The notes: a model not told the origin generated them from the letters alone. Shown: positions 36,205-48,339, counted from the stretch's first letter. The stretch is 64,000 nt of DNA from Patiria miniata (GCF_015706575.1 NW_024037074.1:19395334-19459333); one strand, 5' to 3'. Numbers and translations: made by a program.

Positions 36205-37780
36205 ATGCTCGTGTACGGATGAGCCATGCAACTGCTTTTTGTACAGACTCTTCATAGACGCCTTTTTTTAACTTTTTCTTTTTTTACCAATGCTGCGTTT
36301 TGTACATATAATGATGCAGTGATACATACGCAGAAAAGTGCACAAGCTTCGCACAATGAGTGGGCAAGATTGCTTCAAAGCTACAGCTTGGCAGATGAGA
36401 CAAGAACGCTTTGTCTTCACGTTTCTTTTCTTAGTTCTCCTGCACTGATCTTGATGGTAACCAAATATAATATGTCTATTCATTACCCACCAGAAGAAAC
36501 CAGTGGCGGATCCTTCTGGATCTGCAACTTGAAACCAACTCTAGTTAATATTATGTGAAATAATTTGACATTTCATAAAAATATAAAAAAATTCAACTTT
36601 TAAAAAACCTACATATCTTTTTGTTATCCTTGTATATTATCTAAATAAAATCCATAGAAGCAAGATTATAGTCCAGTTGCCAAATTTAGGCCTCGCTAAA
36701 CCCTTTTCATTTTCAATTCCGGTTTCGCCAACTGTACCTGCAACTTGCCGTTTTAAAATTGGCTAACAAGCACATGCAGGCTTGTACTTAACCAAAACCT
36801 AGTAATATTACTTTGGTTACAGTGCCTTAAACGGTTTAACCAACTGGATCAATCAACTTAAGTTTATGTTTTTTGAGTTGCAGATTAAGGTATATTATTT
36901 GCAGCTTGGTGTAAGAAACGCAGTATTTGATGTCCATTGTATAAAGACCCCTATATTTATCAAATCGTAATATTTTGACTTATTTTTTGTGTGAACATTA
37001 CCCACCGGTCATATGATATTGTTAGATTAAATTACCCATGTAACCAAAACAAAAACAATACCTGCTGTGTATATGAAAGTATTCATGTTATCATGTCGTC
37101 TTGTAATAATTTATAAGCTGTAAATATTATGCTGTGAATCAGCCCTGTGGATGCACAGTCACAAAATTAGTTTTTTCCTGCACAAAAAAAGAGAGAAAGA
37201 CAAATCAAATTGATGAGTTCTATTGGTAAATGCCATATGTTTGGTGTTTATTCACAGGATTTTGCAGCAGCTGCACAGCAGTTTAAAATGCACACTTTGT
37301 ATAACACCCCCAAAAGAAGATCGATGTCTGTTGACAAAAAAACAACATAGGAAAATGAGGGTATCACGGCATAAATTATAATTAAAATATCGAATTCAAT
37401 AAAATGAAGCTTTGTGGTTGTAAGTATGACTGTTAACGGTGACGTTAAACCAGTGTCAAGGGTTACAAAAAATTGCCAACAAACAGATACAATAACTCAA
37501 CCTGTGACCAAATAAATTTAAAAGAAAAAGAATACATCAGTATCTTATCGAGTTTCACTCAGTATTTTGGGGAAAATCCAATTCAAAAATTCATCTTTTG
37601 GTGCGCATAGAATTTAAAAAAAAAGTTATGCAGAGCTTTGGGCTTTTGTACAAATATATTTTTATGTGTAGAAGATATTTATTCTTTATATTGTATGTGT
37701 ATAAAAAAAAATAATAATAAATGTGACATTAAAATGCTGTATATATGAAGGTCTTTGTATGTTAGGGTAAGTAACGTATG
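36205..37780 (+). other. SEMA5: Probable SEMA5 3' UTR with several poly(A) signals
   Basis: AT-rich non-coding DNA after the stop. AATAAA hexamers occur at 36644-36649, 37398-37403, 37511-37516 and 37716-37721, so alternative 3' ends are possible. A TGTAAATA octamer at 37119-37126 fits the Pumilio-binding consensus. The true end cannot be decided without transcripts. Confidence 0.5.
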
Positions 37781-38300
37781 TCTTTGTACTGCCAAGCGAC
37801 TTTAAAATGTTGGCAACCAATTTTCGTTTATTCGATATTCAAATATGTGCCGCTGCATACTTTGCTGAATTCAATCGCATATATGCATGCTTTGGTAGTG
37901 AACGTATTATTACCGCAAAGTTTTGTACAATGTATTGCGGTGATAGATGATTTTTTTTTTATGAATAGTTGTTTAAAAAGAGAGAAAGAGTTAAGACAAA
38001 AGAGAAGAGGAAAATCCAGCGAAACGTGTTAATTCCGTTTCCTCCGAGAAATGTAATGATTCTATAAGTTGTATTCGATTGAACATTGTATTCATATAGC
38101 CATTATCATATTAGGTCTGATGAAAGTCTAGTTTTGCCGGTTGGACTGGGTTTCTGTGCTGAATTTCACTGCAAAGTGGGTATTATTATTCGTTGGCCAG
38201 ATCATGCTTATTTGGAAAAAATCAAGATTTACCAGTTCACGTCTGATGACGTGTATACACGCAAAGGTTTTCGGAACGGATGACGGATAAACACGCAACG

Positions 38301-38439
38301 AGCGAGGCCAGAAATATCTGTCTGCGACCCGCTCGCAGCGAGCGAGGCCAGAAATATCTGTCTGCGACCCGCTCGCAGCGAGCGAGGCCAGAAATATCTG
38401 TCTGCGACCCGCTCGCAGCGAGCGAGGCCAGAAATATCA
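38301..38439. repeat. 40-bp GC-rich tandem repeat, three perfect units plus a partial one
   Basis: Units start at 38301, 38341, 38381 and 38421 with AGCGAGGCCAGAAATATC; the first three are identical over all 40 bp. Each unit boundary carries the inverted pair CGCTCG-CAG-CGAGCG. Because 40 is not a multiple of 3, the frame rotates each unit, yet no stop falls in the array in at least one frame on each strand. Confidence 0.95.
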
Positions 38440-39662
38440 GGGTGTGCTACACGCAGACGACGGCCTGAACCCGTCTGGCATCGAGGTTCATGAAAGACAA
38501 TCCCGCGTCTGGGTCCGGTAAATGTCAAAATAATCCCGGCGCGAACTGGTTAAAACATTTTAATACTTCTGAATACTTGTTTTGTTCTTAGAACAACATA
38601 AGAATTCTGACAAGACAGCTATTTTGATTTTTGTTAACCTACATTCAACAACTGATAACTAACATTGGTGTTTTAGGAATTACGTAAAGGTAAATTGGGA
38701 AAAAAATATATCTGAAATTGACTCCTTATAGTGGACAGGAAATTTTCAACTATTTCAACTGGTACATTGAAATATTGGGTTAAAATTTTCAATGAAATTT
38801 GACAAAATTGTTGGAATCATATAACAAACACAGTATGGTTTTGTTTGTTTTTTGATTTGATTTTGGATTTTGAATTGCCTTGTATTTTTTTTTACCCTAT
38901 AAAGCAATATTTAAAAACCAACAACGATACATGAATTGCTTTATTGATTGGTGCGTTTTTTATGCAATGAAAAATTAGATTAAATCATGTTTTTTGAAAT
39001 TGTGAGAAAAATAAAAATGTTTCAGGATTTGACAGTAAGAGGTGCTGCTGTAATAAACCCTTTTTAGTGGGGACTTTATGCACTAGTCCTGAATATGTGT
39101 AAAGTAATTATTAAAAGTGTTTCAACTTACATTAAAAAAAAAAATCTTTTTATATCAAATTTCTGTTTCCTCTGTTGGTTTTGTTCATCTGTGCAAAATT
39201 TATTTTATGCAAATTTTGCTGTTTTCATTGTGCTTGTTGCCCATTCATGGAACATTTACACAAATTGCTGAAAACTGTTACTTGTTTTGTCAATTTATCA
39301 ATACTAAAAAAAAAAATGAGGTCTGTCACGATAAATTTCTTTCCGTGTGTGTGTGTGGGGGGGGGGGGGTATCAAAACTATTGTTTAAATGGGCAAAAAA
39401 CTGTTGTCTGTACAGGAAAGGTATCCTCATGTAAACAACACTGACAGACAATTTCGACTTTTTAACCTTTCAAAGCCAAAATAAAAGCCAACTACATTTA
39501 AAGGGTTTTGAGGATAAGTTCATGAGTCACACGTCAAGAATGCTGAGGCACATTAGACAACAACACACAAAAGTGACAGATATACGACACTAGAAATGCC
39601 CTCAACAAATGGTAAGTTGTTCATTTCCAACTGATGATATACATATAATGGATGTTTATGAG

Positions 39663-39783
39663 TACAATGGTAAGAATAATTTCATGAGGTGACAAATGGA
39701 ATGTTCCATTCAACAAGGCGAAGCCGAGTGGAATGGAACATTCCATCTGCCACCAAAATGAAACTATTATATCCATTACATGA
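39663..39783. repeat. Foldback element
   Basis: TGGAATGTTCCATTC (left) and GAATGGAACATTCCA (right) are perfectly inverted around AACAAGGCGAAGCCGAGTG; weaker pairing continues outward (TTTCATGAGGTG against CACCAAAATGAAA). Intergenic between SEMA5 and UPP. Confidence 0.7.
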
Positions 39784-42187
39784 ATGTGTACCATTGATTA
39801 TTTGTTTTAAACAACACCTGGATAAATCCTCGTCATCTGATTGGTCAGAGCCACCAATCATGTGACCCTACAATGGAACTTCTATTTACCATGGAATAGA
39901 ACTTCTACTTTTGCGGTGCGGCAGGGCCGTGAGTTGGGACGAATAATTCAGTGATGTGATCAACGACCTATAGATGACGTGGATTTATTCAGGCATTGTA
40001 TAACGTAAATTACCATCTCTCCTTGGAATAATAATGAAGAAACAAGAGGTCAAGAAAAATACAAATTCATGAAAAATCTTCCAGCGATAAGGAATATTCA
40101 ATGAATTGTACACGCCACACATCTAAGATACACCTCAAAATATTCAAATATTTATTCAGTTGTTTACAGCAAACCTTTATACAATTTGATCTTTGTAAGT
40201 CCTGCCAATTCGATTTTGGGGTGAGAGGTTATTGTCCACCATTGTTGGAGATGTATTGCTCAAATTGTAAATCTGAATATTTCAAATCTGAATTTGAGTA
40301 ACATCATTTATTTTTTAACAAAATCAGGAAAGAAAGCGTTTGCCGTCGCAATCTTGAACTGTATTGAATATTTCATTGTATTCCAGTGAATTTTATCTAT
40401 TTTTATTTATTTTGTAAATGTATTATTTTATAAACAAGGGAACAAAAACTGTTTTCTGTTAAATTACTGAGCAGGATAAAGTTACTTCACACTTCCACTA
40501 ATAAAATAAACTTTTGGTCCAATAAAAGCCATTTCCCAATGATAAAATTACGATAAAATTTATCTAATGTAATTACAGAATAGGATTTGAGGAAAATATC
40601 TGTATCTATATTGAGAGATTGACACTATATATTTACTTTTGTGACAGTTCATTCTGGAAACTTGGCACAAGCATACTGTAAAATTTAAATTAATCAGTAA
40701 AATATACTTTTTCTTTACAAAAGATTTACTAACTAATATAAGAAAATTAAACCTGTAAAATAACTAGCTTTGATATTTTTTTTTAAGGAAAAAACACGGG
40801 GTAATAAGAAATAATCTTCTTGACAAATCCCGTCAAAGTTTTATGAATTCATAATTGATTCCAAAAGACAAATATGTCCTAATAGTGTTTTTATATTTTC
40901 ACATTTGACAGATACATTTAGTTGCCCTAAAAAGTCTCATATGAGAAATAAGATTTTTTGAAACACACTGCAGCGATTATTTCTCATTTCGTATTTTATC
41001 ATGTGTGTATCCCATTCAACAAAATTCCTTTTTAATGAAAGTATAGACTTAAACAAAAATGTTTGACATCTTGTTCTTAAAAATTGTTTCTAATTTTAAC
41101 CGCAAACCCAAGGCTTCTTCATATCCTTGTCAAACACGCCAAACGAAACAGAACACAAGCAGTAAAACTCACAGCAATTTAACCTTTATCCTAAAGAACC
41201 TAAAGAAAATAAGTTTTTACCTGAGTTACATGAACTAAAATAAGAAAACAAGCTAAAGCTTCCCAAGGAGCAAGTCTTTGACACTAATTCTATTTGGAAG
41301 TTGTCTCTTTTACTTTGTATGTCCGTGCGTTTTGGATATAACAAACACCTTAAAATAAATATTTAAGGTGAATTGCTTTAATACTGTTAAGCATTAGAAA
41401 TGTTGGGTGCATTTGAGTAGCTCATCCGGATCGACTCGGATAAAGGCAGACAGGTTAGCCACGACACCCGGGCTAATCTAACGCTCAACTGCGGGCCATC
41501 ACGATTCTCACGTGATGTCCTGTATCCGTGGCCGTAGCCACTGACAAAACGTCCGTTTTGGATTGGGTCTTAGTTTGAGATTAACTCCTTTTCAGTCAAT
41601 TGCAAAACTCAAAAAAGTTTGGCTGGAATTATAGCCTGAAAAGTCGCATTGAACTCAATAAATGATTACATTTAGACTTGACATAAAGTTTATTTTTAAG
41701 TCCATTTGAGATTTCCGCTGTCCTGCCGCCATATTTGTCCGTTTCTTGGAATGTATGCGTGTGACGTATTTCCACCACTGTCTCTGCTCCACGAGCAGGG
41801 TCTGTGGTGGCCAACCCGGGTGATCCCCGAGAATGACGTCAGAGCTAATCAAACGGCACGGGGCTATCCCATGTCGACCCGGGTGAGCTAAACGAACGTA
41901 CCCATTAAGAATACCCATGAGGCCTCGCATGAAAAAGCTACAAGATAGGGAATGATTTAATGAGTTTCAAAGTTTGAACAAGCATCCTACTCATAATTAT
42001 AATAGTTTGAGTGTATATCAATCTTTGCACGTCACACAATATTGAAAGGTTTTTGGAAGATCAAATATGTTACAAACTAGTACTTTTTTGGTTCAAAAAT
42101 AGTTTTTCTTATTACTTTATTAATTTGGTAAGTCCATTAAATAAATAGACCCTTAGTTTGAGTGAGCGAGGGCGCTATATCAATGCT

Positions 42188-42348
42188 CAATGGGAGACTT
42201 CTGAGACATTGGTGGCAGCAAACACACCGGTCCTTTTTCAATTGTTTATGTCATGTTTAAGCCAAAGCGCGCATGCTCAATATGATGCAAACAATGGAAA
42301 ATGGACCGGTATGTTTGCTGCCACCAATGTCTCAATAGTCTCCCATTG
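42188..42348. repeat. 161-bp inverted repeat just downstream of UPP
   Basis: Arms of about 60 bp: CAATGGGAGACTTCTGAGAC and GGTGGCAGCAAACACACCGG against CCGGTATGTTTGCTGCCACC and CAATAGTCTCCCATTG, with about six mismatches and a 40-bp loop. It starts only 67 bp beyond the candidate UPP poly(A) signal. Confidence 0.88.
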
Positions 42349-42414
42349 GGGGGATGCAAACGGATGTGAATAAAGAAAAAATTATTCAAAAATTACATGC
42401 TTAAAATTGTTGGG

Positions 42415-42420
42415 TTTATT
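42415..42420 (-). promoter_or_regulatory. UPP: Candidate UPP poly(A) signal AATAAA
   Basis: TTTATT on plus gives AATAAA on minus, 145 bp after the UPP stop codon, the first such hexamer downstream. Confidence 0.5.
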
Positions 42421-42564
42421 TGAAGGAAATTCCAAATTTCTTAAAGAAAACACACAAAAAACCAAGATATTTCAACTGTTCCCAGAATAATGACATGATC
42501 AGAATGCCCTACATTCACTCAACATATGGCCTATTCACAGCACTTGGTTTCGTCTTTCCGCAGA

Positions 42565-42713
42565 TCAATACAATCCCTCCTTGCGCAGCTGATTGATGAA
42601 GAACCTCGCAAGCAACTCTTGAGGGCGGTGTTCCCACTCCTGGTGCTGCTCGGGAGTCATGGTAACCTGGTCGCCTAGCAACCGATCCAGGAGAGTCACG
42701 CACACAACGGCTC
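42565..42713 (-). CDS. UPP: UPP terminal exon with stop
   Basis: Acceptor TCTAATTCCAG; reads GAVVCVTLLDRLLGDQV and ends FINQLRKEGLY then TGA at 42567-42565. The VVCVTLLxRLxGDQ motif is family-typical. Confidence 0.96.
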
Positions 42714-44858
42714 CTGGAATTAGATGCAGGATTCAGATATTACGTAAGGTGTTAAATGTGGATATGAAGACAAAAACTTGTCTGAAATTTTTGAACACTT
42801 GTAATAGTGAAGGTTGTTTAAAGGTTATGTGAAAATAAAGTGGGTTTTTTTGCATTATTAAAAGTAGGTCATTGAAAATAATGTGACAACAAAAATTGAT
42901 TATTAAGAGGACAGATTGGCCATCCGCTGGCCCTGTATCTGTAAATTTCTAACCCTTTCTGAACTCGTAGTGTCAGGCACACTATTTGGACTTGTACACC
43001 GGTTAAAATCAATAACATTTTTTTTTTAACCATTCTCAGTTCAAGTTACATGCTATTCTAATGAAACTTTAACAGAGACATTCCTTTTGTCATTATCTGT
43101 CCTCTGTAACTTTTACCGGACTAAAGATTTGACTTACAATCCACTAAATTTTCAATTCTGCCTCATTCTGTATTTTCTCTCACTTCTTGCAGTTCTACAA
43201 GCCAGCCAAGTGTGCATTTGAATCAAGCCTACCAGGCCTTGAGCTTCAGCGGTAATTGGAGTAGCCCGCTTTTGTCACGCTTGCAGGAAAATTACAGTAC
43301 AAATTGGATGTGAAGTACGTAAAGGCAGGTTCATACTTGTCTGAAAATTGTCAGAGTTGAAATGTGTTCACCTTTTGCAATTTGCAGCGCAAAACTCGCC
43401 CTGATGTGACAAATTCGCGCTCGTGTTTGCTTTCGTGCCGAGTATGAACTGGTGTAGTGTGAATTTAGGTTTTATGAAATACGGACTCATTGGTGGTATT
43501 GCGCATGCTCATGCATAAATAATTAGGAGAGGGACCAGTCACGTGAGAGAGTTTAACCAATAAAAGGGAAAAAGAGTCCGATTTTCATACGAGTCCGATT
43601 TTCATATGACACCGGCCTTAAAGACCGTTTACAGCTTACTGCTGAATTCAAATAGGTAGGTTACACTCTCTTTATCAGTAGCCACCAGGCCAGTCAAATT
43701 GTTGTTGTTTTTTTACCAGCATAGCAGTGTAGTATGCTGCTAGTGCTAATGAGGCCTGCATGCAATGACTCCAATATCTGTCGGACAAGTGCTGTGCGAG
43801 ACTCTATCAAACTTTTTTCCCCACCTTTGATTTTAGCTGCACCACACATTGCAGCCAGGCACGTTCCTTCCATCTCAATGTTACGTACTCCGGCCTCGTA
43901 CGCAGCCTGGAGGTACGCTATCTTGTCCTCTAGCGTGTGCTCGCAGATCGCGCCGTCAATCCTCGCTTGGCCTGAATCAAGATGACAAAATTCGTTATGT
44001 GCTGAAGGATTCCGTGCTCAAGCACCCAAACAACGGTTTACAAGGAGTAAGTTGGGATAGACCATCGGGAGAGACTCTTGGTCGCATTGCCAATGGTGCC
44101 TGAAGATCTGCAGTGACACTACAGAATTGTGCACCTTCAGAATATAATTACTCATGCGTACTTCTTGCCACTAACCTGTGTGAACACAATGTGTGCTCCC
44201 GCCACCCCCCCCCCCAACTTTCCCTGCCCCGACTGGCACTCTTGTGTGTGGCAATGAAGTACCATCTACTGGTTACGTATGAGGTCCATATTTGACAACC
44301 AAAATCAGAGTAACTGAGTTGGAACCACATGTTCAGTTGTATTTTACTGTTATGTCTGAGGACAGGGCATTGTCTTTACATCTGTTCCTATACTGTAACA
44401 CTCTCCCATAAACTAAGCACGCACACTTACATCCGAGGACTGTTTTCAACAAAGATGAACTGTCTTTGTGTTGCTGTCACGCAAACAGTTTGACCGGGAA
44501 AAAGGAGGTCCATTGAGTGGTTGATATAATAAGGATGCCACAAAATAATAACAGCAAAAGATGCCATACCTTCGTAAAAATCAGAGGTGCTCATGGTGTT
44601 CCCTGTGGTGACATCGTAGTCAGCGTTGGAATCGTGTGCAGCAAGGAGTTCAGTAGCTACCTCCTTGCTTAACTGTGTCGGACGACTGACGATCTTACCT
44701 AAAATAGGCTAGGAAAAAAAGAACATCACAGATTAACTTTAACCAATGTTTTTTTGAGGAAAAGATGGTGGTGTACTCATTGCATGCCTTTATTGCGATG
44801 TCACATAAAAAAAATTAAAAAATAGGTTTCGTTTTTTTGGGGGGGCCATGGCCCCCTT

Positions 44859-44902
<44 letters not shown>

Positions 44903-46924
44903 ATCTGCCCTTGAGTTTGGGGAGGTAAAAGGGCTAATTGGTAAAAGGTCTCGAATGAAAATAGTTTAACAAACTTTTGCTCTTTACCGATGTACTTTTA
45001 TAAGCAGTGTATACTCAGTGCTTTTCCAAAGCTTGCACACACAAAATTGGCAAGTTTTATACTCAGGTGGGAAAAAATGGGAATCGAACCCCGACCTGCT
45101 ACTTATTATAGCAATTTACAGCATCATTCAAAAGCATCCAAAATTGTGACTTACCACTTTATAGGCTGGTTCAAACATCTCGTTGACTGCTGTATCCGTG
45201 ACGACCACTGTGCCCGGTTTCAGGCCCAGTCCACCACACGTACCCATCCTGATGAAGACGACATCCTTGCAGCCGGCGTAGTGAACCAACTTGATCAGCT
45301 CATGAAGGAGAATGGATATGGATGGCATACCCATGCCATGCTGTCGGGGGAACCAAACAATTAAGAAGAATTCACAAATACTTAACACAGTTTACCCATT
45401 CCTATTGGTCGAGAGCCCATGCACGTGGCCGGTCTTAAATGGGTGATAAAGACATGGCTGGCTGGTCTTAAACACTTTTCCAGTGTCACATGAAATCCGG
45501 TGCCTTTGAACGTTTCACTGGTTGAACGTTCACATTCCTCACGCAGGCATGCGCAATACTACCAGTGAATCAGTATTTAATAGTCACAATGAACCAAACA
45601 CTCCTAGCTATTTCGTGTATTAAGTTCAAATCTTTGGAATAATTTGTTCTGACTGACTCTAAAACACCAGTCTGAAACAGTTGCAAATTTACTTACACTG
45701 ACTGAGAGAACACAGCCGACTTTGTACATACAATAGCGATCGGTTGAGCATAGGTCAGTCAGGACGGTGCCATTTTGGGTGCCGAAGCCCAGGCGCTCAG
45801 AGATGAACTCTGCAAACCGCTTCATGCGTGTCGTGCTCCCGCCCATGCAGACAAACTAGATTATCACAAAGACCACAGAGCACATACAATTTAGGTAACC
45901 AATATTTTAGAAATATTTTAGAAATATGTTAGAAAGCTGCAAAGGAGGAAGAGCCAGGTAAGTTGGAGGAATAAGTTCCATACAGAATTTTATTTCAGAA
46001 ATCAAACCCTTGTTTTTCAATAAGAGACTTTTTTGCCTTTGTATAAGCCTGATGAAAATTTCAAAACCAATCATTTGATATCGGAATTTGTTATTGAATA
46101 CCTTGACATCCCCAAAGCGTGCCGGGAGCTGGTCCTTGTCGGTTGCTAGTCCGATGTGAAACAAAACGTCCACGTCTTGTTTCTCCAGATATGGGTTAGG
46201 AGGCCGCACAGAACTGCCGTTATCCAGTCTGACAGAAAGCAAAAAAAACATATTAATTTCTTGAAAAGTATAATTAAAAAATTTGTAATATTGCAATGAA
46301 GCAAAGCTGATGAGAAGAATAAACCATAAAAATACCGACAACATCAGAAGGGTTATTTAGTACCAAACAATATCACTACACACGCTTGGTTTAATAACCT
46401 AACTCTGTGAGCAAATTCTTAGCTGCAATCTCCAATCTCCATATAAGGAGATTTGTACTACTTCTCGAGAGAGGCACATACCATAACAAAGCTAGAGGGG
46501 TGTTGCCAAAAACATGAAGTAAAACAGTTAACCAAAATCGGTGGAAATTTATAATTTTTGTCTTGTTTTGACTTTTTGACCCAAAGGTATTTATGAATGG
46601 GAATAAATACGTGCTTGGCCAGTATTAAACAAGTGCGTTTAAAACCAGCTTGGGGCCTGGTCGCCGATAATTGCCCGAGCTGAAATCGGTGTCCAGGCCC
46701 CAAACCGGTTTTAAACGTACTTGTTAAAAACTGGCCAAGCACATACTTATTCCCTTGAAATAGACTATGGCAAAGGCATTGCTTTGTCATTGTGCATCCA
46801 TTGTGAATATGTGCCTACTTGTGATTTCACTGATGATGCATTTTACTACAACTCTGACAGTGTCTCAGCTATGCACAAACACACTGTAACCATACCTTGC
46901 TTTCTTCTCCGTAGTTCCGTCCAT
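42565..46924 (-). CDS. UPP: Uridine phosphorylase, complete coding region (7 coding exons, 311 aa)
   Basis: Coding exons (minus order): 46924-46896, 46228-46102, 45855-45697, 45340-45155, 44708-44570, 43971-43825, 42713-42565; total 936 bp including stop, all GT-AG. Length 311 matches vertebrate UPP1 (310). It catalyses uridine + phosphate to uracil + ribose-1-phosphate in cytosolic pyrimidine salvage. Active-site residues are in place with an offset of two from human UPP1: Arg62 (GGSTTRMK), Arg92 (TDRYCMYKVG) and Arg136 (FIRMGTCGG) for phosphate; Gln215 and Arg217 (YEGQARIDG) for the base; Met247 and Glu248 (NIEMEG) for ribose. Start chosen as MDGTTEKKAR because the upstream 23 bp run to a good acceptor, making a mixed 5' UTR/coding exon. 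Vertebrate UPP1 and UPP2 cannot be told apart here. Confidence 0.95.
43825..43971 (-). CDS. UPP: UPP exon 6: uridine-binding residues
   Basis: Acceptor CTTGATTCAG, donor CAAAG|GTGGGG; phase 1-1. GQARIDGAIC carries the Gln and Arg that hold the uracil, and GVRNIEMEGTCLAAMC the Met-Glu pair that holds ribose. Confidence 0.97.
44570..44708 (-). CDS. UPP: UPP exon 5
   Basis: Acceptor TTTTTTCCTAG at 44709, donor ACGAAG|GTATGG; phase 0 to 1. Starts PILGKIVSRPTQLSKE, aligning with human VLGKRVIRKTDLNKK, and ends TGNTMSTSDFYE. A second AG 10 bp inside (CCTATTTTAG) would break the frame, so the upstream one is used. Confidence 0.95.
44861..44900. repeat. C40 homopolymer in UPP intron 4
   Basis: Forty consecutive C on plus, followed by GGATCTGCCCTTGAG. 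The minus-strand reading of the flank, CAAGGGCAGATCC, resembles a hAT-type terminus (CAGGGGCGGATC; compare 47428). Assembly error in run length is likely. Confidence 0.8.
45155..45340 (-). CDS. UPP: UPP exon 4: catalytic core
   Basis: Acceptor CCCCCGACAG, donor AAAGTG|GTAAGT; 62 codons, phase 0-0. HGMGMPSISILLHELIKL, IRMGTCGGLGLKPGTVVVT: the best conserved part of the family, with the Arg that binds phosphate. Confidence 0.98.
45697..45855 (-). CDS. UPP: UPP exon 3: phosphate-binding Arg residues
   Basis: Acceptor ATAATCTAG, donor GTCAGT|GTAAGT; 53 codons, phase 0-0. FVCMGGSTTRMKRFAEF and CSTDRYCMYKVGCVLSVS are close to the human sequence (FVCVGGSPSRMK, AGTDRYAMYKVGPVLSVS). Confidence 0.97.
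46102..46228 (-). CDS. UPP: UPP exon 2 (coding)
   Basis: Acceptor CTTTCTGTCAG, donor GTCAAG|GTATTC. Reads from LDNGSSVRPPNPYLEK to RFGDVK; the NPxL..EKxDVLFH..L and FGDVK blocks match vertebrate UPP. Confidence 0.94.
46599..46754. repeat. 156-bp foldback element in UPP intron 1
   Basis: Arms of 62 bp: GGGAATAAATACGTGCTTGG, CGTTTAAAACCAGC and GGGGCCTGG against CCAGGCCCC, GGTTTTAAACG and CCAAGCACATACTTATTCCC, with about eight mismatches and a 30-bp loop. No flanking duplication seen. Confidence 0.85.
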
Positions 46925-46947
46925 CTCTCTGTGCTTTTGAATGACAC
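46896..46947 (-). CDS. UPP: UPP first coding exon (5' UTR end plus ATG)
   Basis: Minus acceptor T-rich..TTTTAAAG|GTGTC at 46948/46947, ATG at 46924-46922, donor GCAAG|GTATGG at 46896/46895. Coding part is 29 bp reading MDGTTEKKA plus AG of an Arg codon. One or more non-coding 5' exons must lie upstream; I could not place them. Confidence 0.8.
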
Positions 46948-48034
46948 CTTTAAAAAAAAAAATGATAATAATATTAAACATTATACAGCAAGTTCATATC
47001 AAGGCCAACATTATAATAAAAAAATAGTACTTAATACAATCCACATTTAGGCACAACTACCAGCACTTTTTATAAATTATGTGTTGAATATACAGCAGTA
47101 TTTGAAACCACATTAGCCATTTTTTCTCACTTTGATACAGTTGCCTGATTAGTAAACATTATGGTGCCTGCTTAGCCCACTTTTTGCTGTGCTTGCAAAA
47201 CAGCCCCAGGTTCCCAAAACACAGCTAGATAGGCCCCCTTCCTATGACCTCCAAATTGTATGCTGAACTTTGAACGGTGTGATCACAGTAGTTAGTTACT
47301 GCAGCATTTCAAGGTTTTTAGCCATCGGGCTGCCATATGTTCAATACTTTTATGCATTCTGGCAAATATTGGCGAGGTCAGCCAAGCCTGGGCGTTATAT
47401 GGTCTGCCAAAAAAGTTAGTTGTATAACAGGGGCGGATCTGCGTTGGCTCAATGAGGGGGGGGGGGGGGGCTGGCTGTGAATCTAATTGAAAGGCACTCA
47501 CTTGTGCCAAAGGCATGTCCTTGCTAGGGTCTGGGGAGAGGGGGGGGGGGCATGCTCAACCTGGAAATTCAACCTGGAGCATTCTAGGGCATATTTTAGA
47601 GAATTCAAATGTATCGATTACGAGTGCATAATTTTGAACTCACTGAAACCGGTCATATCCATGGTCTGGTAACTTTCCTTTTGTTGGAGGGGGTGCTAGG
47701 GGGTGTTTCTCTTCAATTTTTTTCTTTGCGGCCCAAGCCAAGCCACCCCCAACAATCCGCCACTTATTAGAAAGTGACCTTATTCACAACAGCCAACATA
47801 TGGGGTAGTGCTGTTGTCCTGCAAGGACCTGTAGGCATGATCCTTTTATGCATTAGCTGTCAGGGTTGCTGAATTGAAAAACTTATAATGCCCTTTATTC
47901 TCTCAGATAGCTGCCAATGCCATGCAATAGGTTGGCCAGTTCAGGGACAACTAGCGAGGCATTCTTATGTGTAGACCAGAGAGCTCGCACTGGGCTGACT
48001 GGAAAAATAAAGAATGCTCCCAACACTTAAAAAT

Positions 48035-48339
48035 TTGGTTCTTGGTTCTTGGTTGGTTCTTCTCCTAAATACTCCACGTGGGAGTTTATACAGGAGGCCA
48101 AAAACACCGGGGCAAACCCCTTCTCTTAGCGATAAGTGTTTACTGGGTTCTTTTACGTGCATTTGTGCAACACACAGGACCTACGGCTTAACGTCCCATC
48201 CGAAGGACGAAGCAATAATGGTTAAGTGCCTTGCTTAAGAGCACAAGTGTCCGCGCCTGGGCTTGAACCCACGCCACTGTTGCCTCTGAAACACCAGAAC
48301 ATGAGTCCGGTGCTCTTAACCGCTAGGCCATGACACTCC
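48035..48339 (-). repeat. Full-length tRNA-derived SINE
   Basis: Minus strand: head GGAGTGTCATGGCCTAGCGG (A box) through GGTTCAAGCCC (B box, 48259-48269), then GCAAGGCACTTAACC and CGGATGGGACGTTAAGCCG body, ending in (GAACCAA)n at 48035-48060. The long variable region suggests a tRNA-Ser/Leu type parent. In the divergent UPP-HUS1 interval. Confidence 0.8.

Larger units (their letters stand above)
37781..42414. other. Intergenic region between SEMA5 and UPP (tail to tail)
   Basis: AT-rich with no convincing coding frame. Holds the 40-bp tandem repeat, the foldback at 39663-39783 and the inverted repeat at 42188-42348. A GC-richer stretch at 41405-41930 has no recognisable protein. Confidence 0.6.

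Noticed and set aside
38229..38528. Open frame on both strands across the 40-bp repeat
   Set aside because: The frame rotates with each 40-bp unit and is open only because the unit lacks stops; no domain.
45070..45115. GGGAATCGAACCCCG, B-box-like on minus, in UPP intron 4
   Set aside because: An isolated fragment without the rest of a tRNA-like head.
47428..47765. Possible hAT element starting CAGGGGCGGATC and ending near ATCCGCCACTT
   Set aside because: The right terminus matches poorly and the flanking 8 bp do not agree; only the left motif is credible.
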